DNA from: an uncultured Holophaga sp.
GTDB taxonomy: Bacteria; Acidobacteriota; Holophagae; Holophagales; Holophagaceae
Assembly (NCBI RefSeq): GCF_963677305.1
Contig: NZ_OY781925.1
Location: 2,209,501 to 2,273,500 of the forward strand
Length of the DNA: 64,000 nucleotides
Direction of reading: 5' to 3'
A program made the translations under genes and the position numbers. Below are positions 19,227 through 28,167 of the stretch, piece by piece (within the stretch, counting starts at the first letter, position 1; every line of letters begins with the position of its first letter). Below the pieces are notes generated by a model. That model was not told where the DNA came from, made no database searches, and worked only from the letters and a program-made list of their open reading frames with translations.

Positions 19227-20950
19227 TGCTGCACCTCCGCGGATCCCTTCACCCGCCCCTGCCAATGGGCGGTCTTGCCCGCCACATCGATGTCGATAGC
19301 CTCGCCCCAGCCCTCCCCCAGGGATCCCCGGAGGGTGACCGAACCGGCTGCATTGATCTTCTGGACGCTGTTCCCGGGGCCAAGGCGGACCACGACCCTT
19401 TCGGCGGCGAGCTTCCAGGCCCGGCTCCGGCAGTCCACCCTGCCTGTGAGGACCACGCTGTCCGGCGTGACGGTCCCCTGGTCGGCCCGTATCACATAGT
19501 CGCCATCCTCCCCGGCGAGGGTGCCACTCAGGCCATCCGGGAAGGTGGTGGTCCCACCCACCCGGGTCAGACGGGCGCCGCTGATGCGCTGCTGAAGGCG
19601 CTGGAGGCTGGCCGGGTGGCCCTCCAGGGTCCACTTCTCCTGCTCCCAGGTGAGACGGCTGCCCCGCAGGATGCCGCCATCGGTCAGGTCCCCGCGGATG
19701 GGGCCCTCGAAGGCCCACTTCTCCGGAGTGCCTCCCCCCTGGCCCGCCGTGAAGGTCCCGAACTCGCTCCGGCCACGGACGGGGGCCTGCATGATCCAGG
19801 CGCGGCTCTGATAGCGGACCTCGATCCTTGGACTGCTGAGAGTCCGCTTCCCCCAGCTCAGGACGGGTGTACCCTCGGCCCAGATATGTCCGGGAGGCAG
19901 GGCGGGCGGGAGGTCGGTCCCCCCGGGCAGTTGACGCATAAGCATGCGGGGGGCATCCAGGGTGACGGTCCCTCCGCTGAAGGGCTGCTCGAGATGGACC
20001 TTGCCTTCAAGCCTGAGCCCCTGGCTGGTCCAACGGGCCCCTTCGGATCTGACCCGCTCCTCGCCCTCCGCCACTTGACGACGAGCCTGGAAGGCCTTCA
20101 ACTCCACACTCTCCGGAGCCTGGTGCTCCTGGGGCCTTGGGGCCAGGCCACCCTGGGCATCCCCCTGCCAGCCATCATCCCGCTGGAAGTGGAGGGGAGC
20201 GATCCAGTGGATCCAAGCCGGATCGATCTCAGAGCGCTCTGCCGTCAGGGTGCCGCCCTCCAGGCTTGCCGTCACCTGGTTCAGGGTGCCTCTCGAGAGG
20301 TTGTCCGCCAGCCGCAGGGACTGGACATCCATGGCCCGGAGGGCTCCCGGCTCCCTGGCCTCCCAGCGCACGGGTCCCCGCTCCACGATCATTTCACCCT
20401 GGGGGGTGCGAAGCCATCCGGCCGGCAGGAGCCAGTGCCCCCGCCCTGTCGCCTCGAGCCCTTCCCACTCGAGGGGCCCGAGGCCGTGCCAGCCCTCGAC
20501 ATCCCAGCGGAGAGCCGGGCCGCTTCCGGTGATCCGTCCCTGCCCCACGGGCTCCCGGCTGTCCGGACGCATTGCCCGGATATCCACCGGCCCTCCCAGG
20601 GTCCAGATCTTGGCCTCACGGTCCGCCTGGGGGGCTGTGACCCGCCAGGTCTCCAGCGCCTCCCGGAGTGTGGCGTCGACCTGTTCCAGATGGAGGTGCT
20701 CCTCGTCACCGATCACGGTTTCGTAGTTCAGGATCAGGGTCCCCTTGTCGAGCCGTTCGGTGAGGGTGCCATGGTGGCCCATCCGCATGCCGGCACGGTT
20801 CGCCGTGCCCACCGGGGAGGTGGATGGCTTTCTGTGCCCGCCGCTGAGCCAGGCGAAGAGGGCGGTCCCCCCGATGACCCCATAGACGAGGAGGTGGCCG
20901 GTGACCTTCCACACCGGGTTGCGGACGCTCATGAGGGCCTGGGGTCTCAT
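19223..20950 (-). CDS. Probable LptC-LptA fusion (LPS transport bridge)
   Basis: 575 residues, occupying the place of lptC and lptA in the operon. One N-terminal membrane helix (about residues 15-32, [18 protein letters not shown]) as in LptC, followed only by a long, beta-rich periplasmic region. The last ~150 residues ([21 protein letters not shown], then [20 protein letters not shown], in part, and GSVTLRG) look like an OstA/LptA-type beta-jellyroll. A middle region (about 290-340) also has LptA-like phrasing ([19 protein letters not shown]). Several stacked OstA-like modules in one chain would form a built-in bridge. The ATG at 20950 overlaps the recJ stop (ATGA). Function is inferred from position and fold character, not a strong motif. 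Confidence 0.65.
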   Translation of the reverse strand: MRPQALMSVRNPVWKVTGHLLVYGVIGGTALFAWLSGGHRKPSTSPVGTANRAGMRMGHHGTLTERLDKGTLILNYETVIGDEEHLHLEQVDATLREALETWRVTAPQADREAKIWTLGGPVDIRAMRPDSREPVGQGRITGSGPALRWDVEGWHGLGPLEWEGLEATGRGHWLLPAGWLRTPQGEMIVERGPVRWEAREPGALRAMDVQSLRLADNLSRGTLNQVTASLEGGTLTAERSEIDPAWIHWIAPLHFQRDDGWQGDAQGGLAPRPQEHQAPESVELKAFQARRQVAEGEERVRSEGARWTSQGLRLEGKVHLEQPFSGGTVTLDAPRMLMRQLPGGTDLPPALPPGHIWAEGTPVLSWGKRTLSSPRIEVRYQSRAWIMQAPVRGRSEFGTFTAGQGGGTPEKWAFEGPIRGDLTDGGILRGSRLTWEQEKWTLEGHPASLQRLQQRISGARLTRVGGTTTFPDGLSGTLAGEDGDYVIRADQGTVTPDSVVLTGRVDCRSRAWKLAAERVVVRLGPGNSVQKINAAGSVTLRGSLGEGWGEAIDIDVAGKTAHWQGRVKGSAEVQQ

Positions 20951-22623
20951 GGGGCCTCGCCCACGGAGATGTCCACAGGGCTCTCCACTTTCCATGTGCG
21001 ACCCCACTTCCTGGAGTCCATGGGGGAGACCGCCAGATTCAGGATGGCCCCCACTGCCGGAGGCTCCGGGCAGGCGAACCAGGTCAGGGGCGAGGGCACT
21101 CCCTCGAGGCGGACCTTGAAGTGTCCGCCCTTGCCGAGGGGGACAGGCTGCTCCCTGACAGGCCCGTGGACCACAGCCACCGGGGGGGCAAAGCCCTGGC
21201 CGTAGGGTTCGAGTCGCTCCAGCAGGGTGGCGTCGGGAACCTGGGCCAAGTCCTCGCAGTCGGCGTCGAAGGGGATCACACCAGTCGATCTGGACTGGTC
21301 TTCTGCGCTTCGCTCCATGACTTTCCGGATGAAGGGGAGCTTGGAGAGCTCGAAGGTCATCCCTCCCGCCAGGCGGTGTCCGCCTCCGGAGAGGAGAAAG
21401 GGGTCTGCCTGCTTGAGCATGGAGGTGAGGTCATAGCCTTCGGGTGCCCGCAGGGAGCACTGGGCGATGCCATGGCTGACGGTACACACCGCTGAAGGCC
21501 TACCGAAGTCCCGCATGCGGTTTCCAGCGACCACGCCGATGACCCCCTTGTGTGCGTCCGGGTCCACCACCAGATCAAAGGCCTCCCCTCCCGGGGGCGG
21601 AAGCCGACGGGTCAGGGTGTTCTGGATGGTCCTCCGCTCTGCATTCAGCTTTTCCACGCGCTCCATGAGCAGCTCCGCCTCCTGGACCTCCCGGCTGAGG
21701 AGGAGCCTGACGGCATCTCTGGCATCGCCCAGGCGGCCCACGGCGTTCAGGCGGGGGGCCACGTTGAAGGCCAGGTCCCGGGCATGGAGTGCACCCTCCA
21801 CCTTGGCACTGCGAAGCAATGCTGCCAGGCCGGGACCGTTGGCACCGCTGAGGGCCCGGATGCCCCGGCTGACCAGAAGGGCGTTCTCCCCGTGGAGCTG
21901 GACCATGTCCGCCACGGTGCCGAGGGCCACCAGCTTGAGGAGCCCATCGAGGAAGGCCGCTTCGCCTCCCCTGGGGACCGGGACTGCATCCAGGAGGCTC
22001 TGGGCCAGCTTGAATGCGACACCCACACCAGAGAGGTTGGGGTTGGGGTAGTCCCCGAGGTGGGGATGCAGCACCGCACATGCCGCGGGGAGTGCCCCGG
22101 CCAGGGCATGGTGGTCGGTGATGATCCACTCGATGCCCAGGGAGCGGCTCGCCTCGACCTCGGCGGCGGAGCCGATGCCGCAGTCGACGGAGATGAAGAG
22201 GCCCTGGTGTCCGGTCTCCGCCAGCTGCCGGATGCAGTCGAGATGCAGCCCGTAGCCGTCGTTGAATCGGTTGGGGATGAAGAAGGAGACCTTGGCCCCC
22301 AGACGCTCCAGGACCCGCATCAGGAGCGCCGTGGCGGTCACGCCGTCGGCATCGTAATCCCCGTAGATGAGGATGGGCTCAGCGGAGGCCACAGCCCGGC
22401 GGACCCGGCTGACGGCCATGCCCATGTCCTGCATGAGATGGGGATCATGGGTCCGCTCCCAGCTGGGGTCGAGGCGCCAGGCCAAGTCCTCGGGCCGGTC
22501 GATGCCCCGCAGCCAGGCCAAGCGGGCCAGGGTCTCGGGCAGGTCCCATGCGCGGGCCAGGCGGCCCCAGGAAGCCGGGCCAGCGGCACCGGCCCGGCGG
22601 ATTCTCCAGGGACGCAGCATCAT
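20947..22623 (-). CDS. recJ: Single-stranded-DNA-specific exonuclease RecJ
   Basis: 558 residues. 5'-3' exonuclease of recombination and mismatch repair, DHH family. Motif DYDADG at 89-94, FISVDCGIGS, the signature ITDHHALAG, the DHHA1-region motif SGGGHRLAGGMTFE and a C-terminal OB domain. The start ATG (one of a double ATG at 22623) is placed by the GGAGGGG site upstream and family N-termini. The frame is open further upstream across the intergenic repeat but that part looks non-coding. First gene of the operon running to hpf. Confidence 0.95.
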   Translation of the reverse strand: MMLRPWRIRRAGAAGPASWGRLARAWDLPETLARLAWLRGIDRPEDLAWRLDPSWERTHDPHLMQDMGMAVSRVRRAVASAEPILIYGDYDADGVTATALLMRVLERLGAKVSFFIPNRFNDGYGLHLDCIRQLAETGHQGLFISVDCGIGSAAEVEASRSLGIEWIITDHHALAGALPAACAVLHPHLGDYPNPNLSGVGVAFKLAQSLLDAVPVPRGGEAAFLDGLLKLVALGTVADMVQLHGENALLVSRGIRALSGANGPGLAALLRSAKVEGALHARDLAFNVAPRLNAVGRLGDARDAVRLLLSREVQEAELLMERVEKLNAERRTIQNTLTRRLPPPGGEAFDLVVDPDAHKGVIGVVAGNRMRDFGRPSAVCTVSHGIAQCSLRAPEGYDLTSMLKQADPFLLSGGGHRLAGGMTFELSKLPFIRKVMERSAEDQSRSTGVIPFDADCEDLAQVPDATLLERLEPYGQGFAPPVAVVHGPVREQPVPLGKGGHFKVRLEGVPSPLTWFACPEPPAVGAILNLAVSPMDSRKWGRTWKVESPVDISVGEAP

Positions 22624-22738
22624 GGGTGCTTGACCCCTCCGCCTGTGAACTCGTCCCTGCACTCTGCTCTCATGCCGCCTCGACTGGATATCCGAGTGTA
22701 GCAGGGGAGCCGGGTGGTCCCGAGGACTACCCTGAAAA

Positions 22739-22779
22739 GGGGGGACCGCCCGGTCGCTTCGCGCCCTCTGCGTCCCCCC
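22739..22779. repeat. Structured intergenic repeat, copy 3
   Basis: 41 bases nearly identical to copy 1 at 7211-7252: the same ggggggac/gtcccccc outer pairing, the same gaccgcccggtc hairpin and the gcgccctctgcg segment, with one base missing. It lies between recJ and the carbonic anhydrase gene, both on the minus strand. Confidence 0.75.
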
Positions 22780-22823
22780 TCTCACCCCCCTGCGCTGTCA
22801 CGGCAGAGTCTCGACGAGGTAAC

Positions 22824-23801
22824 TCAGTGGTGGACGGCCGCCACCGGAACCTCCATCTGGAGGAGCCTGACCTGACCGGAGGAGAGGTCATAGAGTGCCG
22901 GGACCACCTTCAGCTTGCCCTGATCCACGAGGTGCCGGACAATCTCGCTCCGATCGAGGACCACCTGGGCCTGCTGGATGGCATTGGCCCTGACCAGACG
23001 GAGGAGGTGCTCCGGCCGCGTCTCATTGGGATCGGGCGGGACCTGCTCCTCCAGGCCGGCCATGGCCGCCTGCAGGGACCAGAGGTTCCCGGGCAGAGGC
23101 TTGCCGTGGGCATCACTGACGGCCGTCACGGCCCCGCAGGCGGTGTGCCCCATGACCACCACGACCTTGGAGCCTAGGTGCTCCACGGCATACTCGATGC
23201 TCGCCAGCCCCTGGATGTCCGGACAGTTGCCCGCCTCCCTGATGGTGAAGAGGCGTCCGAGCTCCTGGTCGAAGATCAGATTGTCCATGAGACGACTGTC
23301 CGAGCAGGTGACGACAACGGCAAAGGGCTTCTGTCCCTTCACTAAGCTCTCCCGGAGGGCCGGATCCTGAGTGGTGAGCAGGGAGCGGACCCGACGTCCC
23401 TCCACGAAGCGCTGGTTGCCAGCCAGGAGTTCGCCCAGGGCCGCTTCGGGCGTCTCGATGGGGGTCTCCAGCAGCAGGCGCGACTTGGCCCGGGCCACCT
23501 CCTCCTGGAGGCGGCCATTGTCGATCATGAGCCGCTGACGGTCCCGCTCGGATTCCGAAAGGGTGGCCGGGGCGTGGACAGCGGGCTTCGCCTTTCTGGG
23601 CCTGAAAGCCCGCCGGGGAGCCGCCGCGTGGGTCACCTCAGAAGGGGTGGCTTCCTTGGCCGCCTCCTCGGGAACAGCCACCCCCTTTTTGGGGAACTTG
23701 GCCTCCAGCTTCTTCATCTCGGCTTCGCCTGCGCTCTCGTGGTGGGCCGGGGGTTCGGGGGAGACCAGACCAAGGCTGAGGGCAAGGAGCAAGGGCAGCA
23801 T
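22824..23801 (-). CDS. Exported beta-class carbonic anhydrase
   Basis: 325 residues. Interconverts CO2 and bicarbonate with zinc. The catalytic domain (about 115-325) has the zinc ligands C166 (in CSDSR, with the D168-R170 dyad), H219 and C222 (in GHTACGAV). Unusually, it begins with a signal peptide (MLPLLLALSLGLVSPEPP) and a ~90-residue Ala/Pro/Lys-rich and partly coiled linker, so the enzyme should act in the periplasm. AGAGGT site before the ATG. The carbonic anhydrase assignment is firm; the export is inferred from the N-terminus. Confidence 0.92.
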   Translation of the reverse strand: MLPLLLALSLGLVSPEPPAHHESAGEAEMKKLEAKFPKKGVAVPEEAAKEATPSEVTHAAAPRRAFRPRKAKPAVHAPATLSESERDRQRLMIDNGRLQEEVARAKSRLLLETPIETPEAALGELLAGNQRFVEGRRVRSLLTTQDPALRESLVKGQKPFAVVVTCSDSRLMDNLIFDQELGRLFTIREAGNCPDIQGLASIEYAVEHLGSKVVVVMGHTACGAVTAVSDAHGKPLPGNLWSLQAAMAGLEEQVPPDPNETRPEHLLRLVRANAIQQAQVVLDRSEIVRHLVDQGKLKVVPALYDLSSGQVRLLQMEVPVAAVHH

Positions 23802-23852
23802 GGTTTACCTCTTCTGTGCGGGAGACTTTATATTACTGGAGAAGGACCGCCT

Positions 23853-24692
23853 GTGATCGATCTGCACTGCCACTCCACTTTTTCGGACGGGACCGACTCC
23901 CCCACAACTCTGGTCACCCTGGCCCGGGACCTTGGCCTCAGCGCCTTGGCCCTCACCGACCATGACACCCTGGACGGACTGGATGAGTTCCTCACTTGCC
24001 CGGTGGAAGGCGGTCCCAGGCGGATCCCCGGCATCGAGTTCAGCTGCCGCTACCTGGGGATGGAACTCCACATCCTGGGCCTCCTCTTCAAGCCCTCCCA
24101 CGCCCCTCTCCGCGCCCATGTCCAGGATCTGAAGCAGCGCCGCGAGGAGCGGAACCGGGCCATGCTTGTGAGGCTGGGGGACCTGGGCCTCAAGGTCACA
24201 TGGGAGGACATCCGGATACATGCCAGTTCGGACCTCGTCTCACGGGCCCACTTCGCCAAGGCCCTCCATCGGCTTCGGATCGCCGGCAGCCCGCAGGATG
24301 CCTTCCAGCGCTTCCTGGGGGAAGGCCGCCCCGCCTACGTCCCCTTCCGGGATCTGGAGCCCGCCGAGGCCTGTCGCTGGATCCGGGAGGCCGGGGGCGT
24401 GGCCCTGGTGGCCCATCCGGGACGCTCCCTGCGACGGGACTTCCGCTGGGAGGACGCCATGCCGGAGCTCAAGGGGATGGGGGTCGTGGGTTTCGAGGCC
24501 AGCTATCCCGATTACAGCTCCCGGGAGGAACACTACTTCCATCAGCTCGCCCGCTCCCTGGATATGATCCCCAGCGGGGGGAGCGACTACCACGGCTCCA
24601 CCAAGCCGGGGATCTGTCTGGGCGTGGGAAGGGGCACCCTGGCTGTGGATGAATCGGTGCTGGAGGCGCTCGAGCGTTCGCTTCCCCGGTGA
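23853..24692 (+). CDS. PHP-domain phosphoesterase (YciV/RNase AM-like)
   Basis: 279 residues. Metal ligands of the PHP fold are visible: DLHCHSTFSDG at the N-terminus, ALTDHDTL, GIEFSC, VAHPG and SGGSDYHG near the C-terminus. The size and motif set match the YciV/TrpH family, whose E. coli member trims RNA 5' ends and 3',5'-bisphosphates. The start is GTG at 23853, chosen because GGAGAAGG precedes it and homologues begin directly at the IDLHCHS motif. Divergent from the carbonic anhydrase with 51 bases between them, including a TATATT box. Confidence 0.88.
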   Translation: MIDLHCHSTFSDGTDSPTTLVTLARDLGLSALALTDHDTLDGLDEFLTCPVEGGPRRIPGIEFSCRYLGMELHILGLLFKPSHAPLRAHVQDLKQRREERNRAMLVRLGDLGLKVTWEDIRIHASSDLVSRAHFAKALHRLRIAGSPQDAFQRFLGEGRPAYVPFRDLEPAEACRWIREAGGVALVAHPGRSLRRDFRWEDAMPELKGMGVVGFEASYPDYSSREEHYFHQLARSLDMIPSGGSDYHGSTKPGICLGVGRGTLAVDESVLEALERSLPR

Positions 24693-24724
24693 AGCTGCTT
24701 ACAATCCAGGGGAAGGGGCCCGAC

Positions 24725-25129
24725 ATGCCGAGAAAGATCCTGATCGTCGAGGATGATCCGATCAATGTCAAATTCATGTCCGTCGTCCTGATCCGCAAGG
24801 GCGGCTACGCGGTGGCCGTCTCCGAGGACGTGGACGAAATCCGGACGCTGGTGGCCTCAGGCGAGATCTCGGCCGTCATCATGGACATCAGCCTCAGTCA
24901 CTCGGTCTATGAGGGACGCAAGGTGGACGGCCTCTTCATCACCAGGCTCCTCAAGCAGGATCCCGCAACAGCCCGGGTCCCGGTGATGCTGGCCACGGCC
25001 CACGCCATGTTCGGCGACCGCGAGCGCTTCATGGCCGAGACGGGGGCCGAGCACTACATCTCCAAGCCCATCCATGATCCCGACCAGTTCCTGAAGGAAC
25101 TCCGGGTCATCCTGCCGGAGGGTGCGTGA
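24725..25129 (+). CDS. Stand-alone response-regulator receiver protein
   Basis: 134 residues, a single CheY-like receiver with no output domain. Acidic pocket D10-D11 (VEDD), phospho-acceptor D54 (VIMDIS), T91 (MLATAHA) and K114 (YISKP) are all present, so it should be phosphorylatable. The region after D54 (SLSHSVYEGRKVDGL) is longer than in CheY. GGGGAAGGGG precedes the ATG at 24725. Its stop overlaps the truA GTG (GTGA). The partner kinase is not evident; two histidine kinases lie at 51-54 kb and 61-62 kb. Confidence 0.9.
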   Translation: MPRKILIVEDDPINVKFMSVVLIRKGGYAVAVSEDVDEIRTLVASGEISAVIMDISLSHSVYEGRKVDGLFITRLLKQDPATARVPVMLATAHAMFGDRERFMAETGAEHYISKPIHDPDQFLKELRVILPEGA

Positions 25130-25974
25130 AGCCCGTGAGGCGCCCCAAAGGCGCACCCTCCACCCGCGAACGCACCGCCTACCGGCTTCTCCTGGAATAC
25201 GACGGTTCCCGTTACCAGGGCTGGCAGAAACAGGGGGAGAAGCAGAGCACCCAGGGGGTCAGGACCGTGGCAGGCACCCTGGAGCGGGTGCTCTTCGAAG
25301 CAGGCCTGAAGGTGCTCAACCTCACCGGATCCGGCCGGACCGATGGTGGGGTCCATGCCCTGGGGCAAGTGGCCCATCTGCATCTCCCTGCCCCTGGACC
25401 CAAGCCCTGGGAGCTCCGCAGGATCCTCGATGAAGGACTGCCTTCGGATATCGCCATCCTCGACCTGGCCCCCTGCCCCACGGCCTTCCACGCCCGGCAC
25501 GATGCCCAGTTCAGGGTCTATGTCTATCGCATCGCCCTGAGACGGATGGCCTTCGCCAAGCCTTTCGTCTGGTGGATCCGTTCCCCCCTCTCCCAAGAAC
25601 GCCTCCAGCAGGCCTGGGAGGCCTTTGAAGGAGTGCATGACTTCAGCGCCTTCGCTGACCTCGATCCAGGCGAGAGCCCCACGGTCCATGTCCGGACCTG
25701 CCAATACCGGCGGGAGGGCGACTACATCCTCCTGCGGGTCGTGGCGGGTCATTTCCTCCGCCGCCAAGTGCGGCGGATGGTGGGGGCTGCGGTCCAGGTC
25801 GCCCTGGGACAGGCCGATCTGGCGCGTCTGAAACGGGATCTGGAGCGGCCGGGGGCGGAGGCCACCCTGCATTGGTCCGGCAAGGCTGCCCCCGGGGCGG
25901 GGCTCTTCCTGGAGCGGGTAGGCTATGCCGGAGACAGCCCCGAGCTGTCCGCCCCCCCCAGCCTGCCGGTCTGA
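25126..25974 (+). CDS. truA: tRNA pseudouridine(38-40) synthase
   Basis: 282 residues. Modifies uridines 38-40 of the anticodon arm. Catalytic aspartate D73 in GSGRTDGGVHALGQ; LLLEYDGSRYQGWQ near the N-terminus; FHARHDAQFRVYVYRI; GHFLRRQVRRMVG. A ~20-residue basic N-terminal extension precedes the usual start. GTG start overlapping the receiver gene's stop, so the two are translationally coupled. Confidence 0.96.
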   Translation: MKPVRRPKGAPSTRERTAYRLLLEYDGSRYQGWQKQGEKQSTQGVRTVAGTLERVLFEAGLKVLNLTGSGRTDGGVHALGQVAHLHLPAPGPKPWELRRILDEGLPSDIAILDLAPCPTAFHARHDAQFRVYVYRIALRRMAFAKPFVWWIRSPLSQERLQQAWEAFEGVHDFSAFADLDPGESPTVHVRTCQYRREGDYILLRVVAGHFLRRQVRRMVGAAVQVALGQADLARLKRDLERPGAEATLHWSGKAAPGAGLFLERVGYAGDSPELSAPPSLPV

Positions 25975-25976
25975 GC

Positions 25977-27134
25977 TCAGCAGGGGCTCAGGGCCCCCGG
26001 GACCAGAGCGGCGATCTCCTCATCACTCACGCCCTTCTTCCGACGGTCCGCCAGATCCGTGAAGGCCCGGTAGACCTGGCCGAGGGTTTCCGGGTCCAAC
26101 TGGAAGCCAAGGGATTCCAGCTTGGCCCGGAGGGCGTTCCGTCCACTGTGCTTGCCCAGCACCAGTCCAGTCTCGGGGAAACCCACCTCGGCGGCGCTCA
26201 TGATCTCGTAGGTGGTGCGCTCCTTCAGGATGCCGTCCTGGTGCACGCCCGACTCATGGGCGAAGGCATTGCGGCCCACCACCGCCTTGTTGGGCTGGGG
26301 CTCGAACCCGATGAAACGGGAGAGAAGGCGGCTGGCGCCATACAGCTCACGGGTGCGGATGCCTGTATCCAGTCCCAGGAGGTCCCGCCGGACCTGCAGG
26401 GCCATGACGATCTCCTCCAGCGCGGCATTGCCCGCCCGTTCACCGATCCCATTGACGGTACACTCCACCTGCCTGGCCCCGGCCCTGACGGCGGCCAGGG
26501 TGTTGGCCACCGCCAGGCCGAGGTCGTTGTGGCAGTGGACGCTCACGACGGCCCGGTCACCGATGGCGCCCACCACCTGTCCCACCAGGGATCCGAACTC
26601 TTCGGGGAAGGCGTAGCCCACCGTGTCCGGGACGTTGAATACCGTGGCACCGGCCTCCACGGCGACGCGGGCCACGGCTGCCAGGAACTCAGGCTCGGTG
26701 CGGCTCGCATCCTCGGCGCTGAATTCGACATCATCCACATAGGATCGGGCCAGGGCCACGGCCCGGCGGGTCTCCTCCAGCACCCGGTCCCGGTCCATCC
26801 GGAGCTTGTGCTCCCGGTGGATGGGGCTGGTGGCGAGGAAGGTGTGGATCCGCGGCCGCGCAGCTCCCTCCAGGGCCCGGGCCGAGCACTCGATGTCCTC
26901 TCGGCGGGCGCGGCACAGGCTGGCCACTCGGGAATGCCTGACCCTGGAGGCGATTTCCCGGATGGCGGCGAACTCCCCTTCGGAGGCGATGGCGAAGCCC
27001 GCCTCCAAGACATCCACCCCCAGGGCCTCAAGCTGGAGGGCCATTTCCACCTTCTCCCCCGAGGTCATGCTGCAGCCGGCCGCCTGCTCGCCGTCCCTCA
27101 GTGTGGTATCGAAGATGTGAACATGAGTACCCAT
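25977..27134 (-). CDS. Short 2-isopropylmalate synthase lacking the regulatory domain
   Basis: 385 residues. Condenses acetyl-CoA with 2-oxoisovalerate, first step of leucine synthesis. Catalytic barrel motifs: FDTTLRDGEQAAG, ATSPIHREHKLR, DDVEFSAEDASR, VSVHCHNDLGLA, GIGERAGNAALEE, then HESGVHQDGILK and VLGKHSGRNA of the subdomain-I region. The usual ~110-residue C-terminal leucine-binding domain is absent: the protein ends shortly after DEEIAAL. It should therefore be insensitive to leucine. Homocitrate or citramalate synthase activity is an alternative, but the motif set is closest to LeuA. GGGAGGG site before the ATG. Divergent from a LysR gene. Confidence 0.8.
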   Translation of the reverse strand: MGTHVHIFDTTLRDGEQAAGCSMTSGEKVEMALQLEALGVDVLEAGFAIASEGEFAAIREIASRVRHSRVASLCRARREDIECSARALEGAARPRIHTFLATSPIHREHKLRMDRDRVLEETRRAVALARSYVDDVEFSAEDASRTEPEFLAAVARVAVEAGATVFNVPDTVGYAFPEEFGSLVGQVVGAIGDRAVVSVHCHNDLGLAVANTLAAVRAGARQVECTVNGIGERAGNAALEEIVMALQVRRDLLGLDTGIRTRELYGASRLLSRFIGFEPQPNKAVVGRNAFAHESGVHQDGILKERTTYEIMSAAEVGFPETGLVLGKHSGRNALRAKLESLGFQLDPETLGQVYRAFTDLADRRKKGVSDEEIAALVPGALSPC

Positions 27135-27168
27135 GGCACCCTCCCGTTCTGTCAATCTGGAACTGGCT

Positions 27169-27215
27169 TGACGATTAGACAAATTGATTATTTTTTGACG
27201 TCTATTAGCAAAAGT
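27169..27215. promoter_or_regulatory. Divergent leuA-like / lysR control region
   Basis: AT-rich 110-base gap between the two start codons. It holds attagac (27174-27180) and gtctatt (27200-27206) as an imperfect inverted repeat, two TTGACG boxes (around 27169 and 27195) usable as -35 elements, and several T-N11-A stretches typical of LysR sites. Binding by the adjacent LysR protein is inference. Confidence 0.45.
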
Positions 27216-27243
27216 GATTCAATAAGGGGAAACAGGAGGCGCC

Positions 27244-28119
27244 ATGGACAATCAGTTCTCCCTGCGCATCTTCCAGACCGTGGTCAATGAGCGCAGTTTC
27301 ACCCGGGCCGGGGAAAAGCTGGGGCGCACCCAATCGGCGGTCTCCCAGTCCATCCACCGTCTTGAGGAGGATCTCGGTGAGACGCTCCTGGACCGCAGCG
27401 GGAGGGATCTGCTCCTGACGGATGCCGGACGGATCGTCTTTGAGGCCGCCTGCCGGCAGGAGAACCTCAACCGGGAACTCCTCCAGTCCCTCCAGGAACT
27501 CCGGAACAAGAGCGTCGGCCGCATCACCCTGGGCGCCAACGAGAGCATGACGCCCTACCTTCTGCCCCTGCTGATCCGCTTCCGGCACCAGTATCCCAAG
27601 GTCAAGGTGGTGGTCCGCCGCAGCCGTTCGTCCGAGCTTCCGGAGAACATGCTCCGGGGGGATGTGGACTTCGGCTTCTCCAGCCACCTGCCCCGGGATG
27701 AGCGCTTCGATGCCGTTTCCATCACCAAGGACCACCTCAGCTTCGTGGTTCCTCCCGGCCATCGCCTGGCTGACCGTGGGGAGATCTCCATCCGGGACCT
27801 GGGCATGGAGTCCTTCATTGCCCACAACGTCAGCAGCCCCTACCGGGAGCGGGTCATCCAGACCTTCACGGACCAGCAGGTGGACCTGAACATGGACCTG
27901 GAGCTGCCCTCCATCGAGGCGATCCGCTACATGGTGCAGGCCGGCGAGGGCGTGGCCTTTCTGCCCCATCTCTGCGTCAAGCAGGATCTCGAGATGGGCC
28001 TCCTCAAAGAGGTGAAGGTGAAGGAACTCGCCCACGAGCGGGAGATCTACCTCCTCCGTATCGAAAAGAAACCCTTGAGCCACGCCGCTGAGGCCTTCTT
28101 GGGTGTCATCCAGTCCTGA
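27244..28119 (+). CDS. LysR-family transcriptional regulator
   Basis: 291 residues. N-terminal winged HTH (LRIFQTVVNERSFTRAGEKL, then GRTQSAVSQSIHRLEEDLG) and a C-terminal periplasmic-binding-like effector domain (GRITLGANESMTPYLLPLL; AGEGVAFLPHLCV). GGAGGCGCC precedes the ATG. It is divergent from the short isopropylmalate synthase, the classic arrangement in which a LysR protein controls its neighbour and itself. The effector might be a branched-chain amino-acid intermediate, but this is inference. Confidence 0.92.
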   Translation: MDNQFSLRIFQTVVNERSFTRAGEKLGRTQSAVSQSIHRLEEDLGETLLDRSGRDLLLTDAGRIVFEAACRQENLNRELLQSLQELRNKSVGRITLGANESMTPYLLPLLIRFRHQYPKVKVVVRRSRSSELPENMLRGDVDFGFSSHLPRDERFDAVSITKDHLSFVVPPGHRLADRGEISIRDLGMESFIAHNVSSPYRERVIQTFTDQQVDLNMDLELPSIEAIRYMVQAGEGVAFLPHLCVKQDLEMGLLKEVKVKELAHEREIYLLRIEKKPLSHAAEAFLGVIQS

Positions 28120-28138
28120 ACCCGCAAGCCCCTTTCTC

Positions 28139-28167
28139 AGGCCAGCCAGCAATGGCTGGCCTTTTTT
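28139..28167 (+). terminator. Intrinsic terminator of the lysR gene
   Basis: 10-bp perfect stem (aggccagcca / tggctggcct) with loop gcaa, followed by a T-run, 20 bases after the lysR stop. Confidence 0.93.

Noticed and set aside
18486..19718. Long version of LptB starting at 19718
   Set aside because: The extra 164 residues are antisense-like in composition and overlap the coding frame of the upstream lptC/A gene; ATG at 19226 gives a normal LptB.
25977..27134. Homocitrate synthase (NifV) assignment for the short LeuA
   Set aside because: Length fits, but the ATSPIHREHKLR, GNAALEE and HESGVHQDGILK motifs follow LeuA and no nif genes are near; kept only as an alternative.
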